In this document: in pieces, positions 6,644 through 8,488 of the stretch
Layout: each line of letters begins with the position of its first letter
Numbering within the stretch: the first letter of the stretch is position 1
NCBI GenBank assembly: GCA_019752975.1
Contig: JAIELM010000353.1
Location: 1-8,488, forward strand
DNA: 8,488 bases
Reading direction: 5' to 3'
Source of the DNA: Undibacterium sp.
Lineage (GTDB): Bacteria; Pseudomonadota; Gammaproteobacteria; Burkholderiales; Burkholderiaceae_D
Translations under genes and position numbers: made by a program
The notes under the pieces: model-generated
Databases searched by the model: none
The model's input: only the letters and a program-made list of their open reading frames with translations
What the model was told of the DNA's origin: nothing

Positions 6644-7294
6644 ATGGATATCGCACTAGCCCGTTTTAATATGATAGAGCAACAAATTCGCCCTACTGAT
6701 GTCAGTTCGTCAGAGGTGTTGGAACTGCTTAATCAAGTCAAGCGTGAAGATTTCTTCACTACAGCACAACAGAGCCTTGCCTTCTCAGATACCAGTCTAC
6801 CTTTGAAGTCGGGCGTGTTTTCCTTGCCCCCGAAAATTGAAGCGCGGATGGTGCAAGAAGTCGCAGCTAAGGAAACAGACTCCGTGTTGGTAGTTGGCGC
6901 CGACAGTGGCTATTTGGCGGCATTACTAGCGCATCAGGCGCGCTATGTAACCGTTATGGATGTTCTGCCTGAATTGGTACATTTAGCGAAAAATAACCTA
7001 AGTAAAAATGCCTATACCAACGTCGATGTGGTATTGGGTGATGCTTTACAAAATCAGCCTAGTCCGACCTATGATGTTATCGTTGTGACGGGTTCGCTTG
7101 AAGCCTTGCCTGAAGGTTTGCAAGAGCAATTGAACGTCGGAGGGCGCATGTTCGTGGTAATAGGTGCTGCGCCAGTCATGACCGCGCATTTGATTTCTCG
7201 TGAATCTGAGTTGTTTTTCAATACCAAGAAATTGTTTGAGACCTTCGTACCGCGCTTGTCACAAGCCGCGGTGGCTTCTCACTTTACCCTGTAA
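6644..7294 (+). CDS. Protein-L-isoaspartate O-methyltransferase-family protein (divergent)
   Basis: This is a 216-residue SAM-dependent methyltransferase of the PIMT (Pcm) fold. The family repairs isoaspartyl residues in aged proteins. The N-terminus (MDIALARFNMIEQQIRP) and the SAM motif I VLVVGADSGYLAALLA (81-96) mark the family, as does VIVVTGSLEALPEGLQEQLNVGGRMFVVIG (135-164). However, several PIMT hallmarks are altered. The GTGSGY glycine loop is GADSGY. The substrate-site segment usually reading GQTISQP is SGVFSLP (56-62), keeping Ser and Pro but not Thr. The GDGxxGW loop is reduced to GDA (122-124). It may methylate something other than isoaspartate, or be a relaxed paralogue. A weak GAGA lies 6 nt before the ATG. 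The rhodanese gene begins 20 bp after its stop, so the two are very likely an operon. Confidence 0.82.
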   Translation: MDIALARFNMIEQQIRPTDVSSSEVLELLNQVKREDFFTTAQQSLAFSDTSLPLKSGVFSLPPKIEARMVQEVAAKETDSVLVVGADSGYLAALLAHQARYVTVMDVLPELVHLAKNNLSKNAYTNVDVVLGDALQNQPSPTYDVIVVTGSLEALPEGLQEQLNVGGRMFVVIGAAPVMTAHLISRESELFFNTKKLFETFVPRLSQAAVASHFTL

Positions 7295-7314
7295 ATGCCA
7301 TCGGAAAGCCGCTT

Positions 7315-7662
7315 ATGCATGAGATGAGTGTCCAAGAGTTAGCCCTAGCTTTGTCGAATACTGCTATCGACCAAGGTAGAAGACCAGCACTTTTGTTGGA
7401 TGTGAGGGAACCTTGGGAGTATGAAACTTGTCATATTCAGGATGCGCGCTTAATGCCCATGCAATCAGTGCCTTTGCGTTGGGAAGAGTTAGAGCAAGAA
7501 TTTGGATTGGATGCCATGATCGTTTGTGTTTGTCATCATGGCGGACGTAGTAAGCAAGTAGCCCATTTCCTCGAGAGAAATGGCTTTACACAATGCATTA
7601 ATTTGACCGGTGGTGTACATGCGTGGGCTACGCAAGTTGATACAAGCATGCCTACGTATTAG
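7315..7662 (+). CDS. Single-domain rhodanese-like sulfurtransferase
   Basis: This is a 115-residue stand-alone rhodanese domain, of the size of GlpE/PspE-type proteins. It has LLLDVREPWEYETCHI (26-41), the active-site loop CHHGGRS with the predicted persulfide-carrying Cys73, and the C-terminal NLTGGVHAWA (96-105). The catalytic cysteine is present, so thiosulfate or persulfide sulfur transfer is plausible; the physiological acceptor is unknown. There is no signal peptide, so it is cytoplasmic. The ATG at 7315 is preceded by GGAAAG with 6-nt spacing, a good ribosome site. A second in-frame ATG at 7324 is less well placed. It follows the methyltransferase stop by 20 bp and precedes tolC. Confidence 0.93.
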   Translation: MHEMSVQELALALSNTAIDQGRRPALLLDVREPWEYETCHIQDARLMPMQSVPLRWEELEQEFGLDAMIVCVCHHGGRSKQVAHFLERNGFTQCINLTGGVHAWATQVDTSMPTY

Positions 7663-7666
7663 ATCC

Positions 7667-7687
7667 GTCTTTAGCTTGATCTAAGAC
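7667..7687 (+). terminator. Weak stem-loop just after the rhodanese gene
   Basis: GTCTTTAG (7667-7674) pairs with CTAAGAC (7681-7687) with one bulged T and a 6-nt loop, starting 5 nt past the rhodanese stop. Only TTTA follows, so a full intrinsic terminator is doubtful. It could stabilise the 3' end or act together with the larger hairpin downstream. Confidence 0.25.
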
Positions 7688-7703
7688 TTTACTATTTCAA
7701 TGT

Positions 7704-7762
7704 AACGACATTATTCAATGAAGAATCAAATAATTGAATAAATGTATCGTTCTATTTTTTTT
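7704..7762 (+). terminator. A+T-rich hairpin with T8 tract before tolC (terminator or attenuator candidate)
   Basis: A perfect 9-bp inverted repeat, TTATTCAAT (7711-7719) and ATTGAATAA (7733-7741), encloses a 13-nt loop. The stem extends outward with two small bulges (7742 and 7746-7747) through ACA/TGT and AACG/CGTT, pairing 7704-7719 with 7733-7751, 16 bp in all with only four G-C pairs. CTA and then eight T residues (7755-7762) follow, the layout of a rho-independent terminator. The T tract ends one base before the tolC ribosome site, so termination here would cut off tolC from the upstream operon. I saw no strong separate tolC promoter in this 111-bp gap. Low G-C content makes efficient termination uncertain. 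Confidence 0.4.
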
Positions 7763-7773
7763 CGGAGTTTTAC

Positions 7774-8488
7774 ATGCATAAATCCATCATTGCAACATTG
7801 ATTGCAAGTGCTTTTTTTTCTGTGAGTGCGGGCGCTAGCGATTTGCTGCAAATTTATAGAGACGCTTTAGCAAACGATTCTAAGTTTAGTAGCGCGCGAG
7901 CATCGAAAGTGATCGGTCAAGAGCAATTCGCACAAACCAAGGCAGGTACTATTTTGCCTCAAATATCTGCTTCTGCAGATGCCTCGGTAGGCCGAACTTT
8001 TACCCCGCTGAGTGGGGCGACTACGCAGACACTTTCTAGTCATGGCAATTCTTTGAATTTGTCGATTAGCCAGAGTTTGTTTAACGTCAGAAATTGGGAG
8101 AGTTACGAACAAGGTAAATTGTCGCTTCTGCAGTCTGATATTGGTTTTGCACAAGCTCAGCAAGATTTAATGTTGCGAGTGAGCCGAGCTTATTTTGATG
8201 TATTGGCTTCAGAGAATAATTTATCGACTTTAGAGGCACAAAAAATCGCGGTTTCTGAACAATTGGCATCGGCAAAACGTAATTTTGAAGTCGGTACCCA
8301 GACCATAACAGATACGCATGAAGCGCAGTCTTCCTATGATTTGATCACCGCGCAAGTGTTTGCTGCGCAAGGTGATTTGGAAGTGAGACGCGCAGCACTA
8401 CGTCAGATTATTGGTAAAGACGCAGGTTGTCTGTCTTTGTTGAAAGAAGGCGTACAAATCAATTCGCCTATACCGGAAAAAATGAGTG
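7774..8488 (+). CDS. tolC: TolC family outer-membrane channel protein (3' truncated by window end)
   Basis: TolC is the trimeric outer-membrane channel and periplasmic tunnel used by tripartite efflux pumps and type I secretion. The first 238 residues are visible, about half of a typical protein. Residues 1-21 form a signal peptide (MHKSIIATLIASAFFSVSAGA) cleaved before SDLLQIYRDALANDSKF, the standard mature start. Next come the KAGTILPQISASA segment, a SLNLSISQSLFN strand, a long alpha-hairpin (AQQDLMLRVSRAYFDVLASENNLSTLEAQKIAVSEQL) and the diagnostic NFEVGTQTITDTHEAQSSYD at 170-189, all as in TolC. The ATG at 7774 has CGGAG with 6-nt spacing. Its partners (membrane-fusion protein, inner-membrane pump) are not in the window, fitting a shared stand-alone TolC. 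It continues past the right edge with no stop in view. Confidence 0.95.
   Translation, partial: MHKSIIATLIASAFFSVSAGASDLLQIYRDALANDSKFSSARASKVIGQEQFAQTKAGTILPQISASADASVGRTFTPLSGATTQTLSSHGNSLNLSISQSLFNVRNWESYEQGKLSLLQSDIGFAQAQQDLMLRVSRAYFDVLASENNLSTLEAQKIAVSEQLASAKRNFEVGTQTITDTHEAQSSYDLITAQVFAAQGDLEVRRAALRQIIGKDAGCLSLLKEGVQINSPIPEKMS

Noticed and set aside
7867..8275. Two minus-strand open frames at the right end
   Set aside because: They are antisense to tolC, which reads continuously from 7774 to the window end with signal peptide and TolC motifs.
1..8488. CRISPR array, insertion sequence, prophage part, toxin-antitoxin or defence island
   Set aside because: No regularly spaced repeats, transposase, integrase, paired terminal repeats, small toxin-like pairs or tRNA genes were seen. 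The gene content is ordinary chromosomal housekeeping and transport.

Overview
This is an 8.5-kb stretch of what looks like an ordinary proteobacterial chromosome, probably betaproteobacterial. The gene set on the right is tetR-type regulator, isoaspartyl-methyltransferase homologue, single-domain rhodanese and TolC. I associate that order with Burkholderiales, especially Oxalobacteraceae-like genomes. The moderate-to-low G+C fits an Undibacterium-like organism. This placement is inferred from gene content and order, not from a search. The outer-membrane proteins (a TonB-dependent receptor and TolC) establish a Gram-negative envelope.

Left edge (3-362, +): the 3' end of a gene for an aromatic-rich membrane protein of unknown function. 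It is convergent with a TonB-dependent outer-membrane receptor (396-2576, -), which appears to start at TTG and is preceded by an A+T-rich intergenic region rich in short dyads. Centre, all on the minus strand and transcribed right to left: a small CxxCxxCC (YkgJ-type) cysteine-cluster protein (5462-5731), undecaprenyl-diphosphatase UppP (4576-5409) and the helicase RecQ (2739-4568). uppP and recQ are 7 nt apart, and the recQ Shine-Dalgarno sequence lies in the uppP tail, so they form a clear operon.

Right (+ strand): a TetR/AcrR-family regulator (5863-6492) is divergent from the cysteine-cluster gene. A near-perfect 18-bp palindrome covers its predicted transcription start, a classic autoregulatory arrangement. 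It is followed by a divergent PIMT-family methyltransferase (6644-7294), a rhodanese (7315-7662) and the 5' half of tolC (7774 to the window end). An A+T-rich hairpin ending in eight T residues sits immediately before the tolC ribosome binding site.

Functionally the window mixes cell-wall lipid-carrier recycling (UppP), DNA repair (RecQ), TonB-driven nutrient import and a TolC export locus with a local regulator. I do not see a new defence system, mobile element, CRISPR array or RNA gene. The points most worth a second look are the conserved-looking tetR-methyltransferase-rhodanese-tolC block, the loss of PIMT signature residues in its methyltransferase, the TetR operator, and the hairpin before tolC. 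No intergenic gap exceeds about 165 bases.
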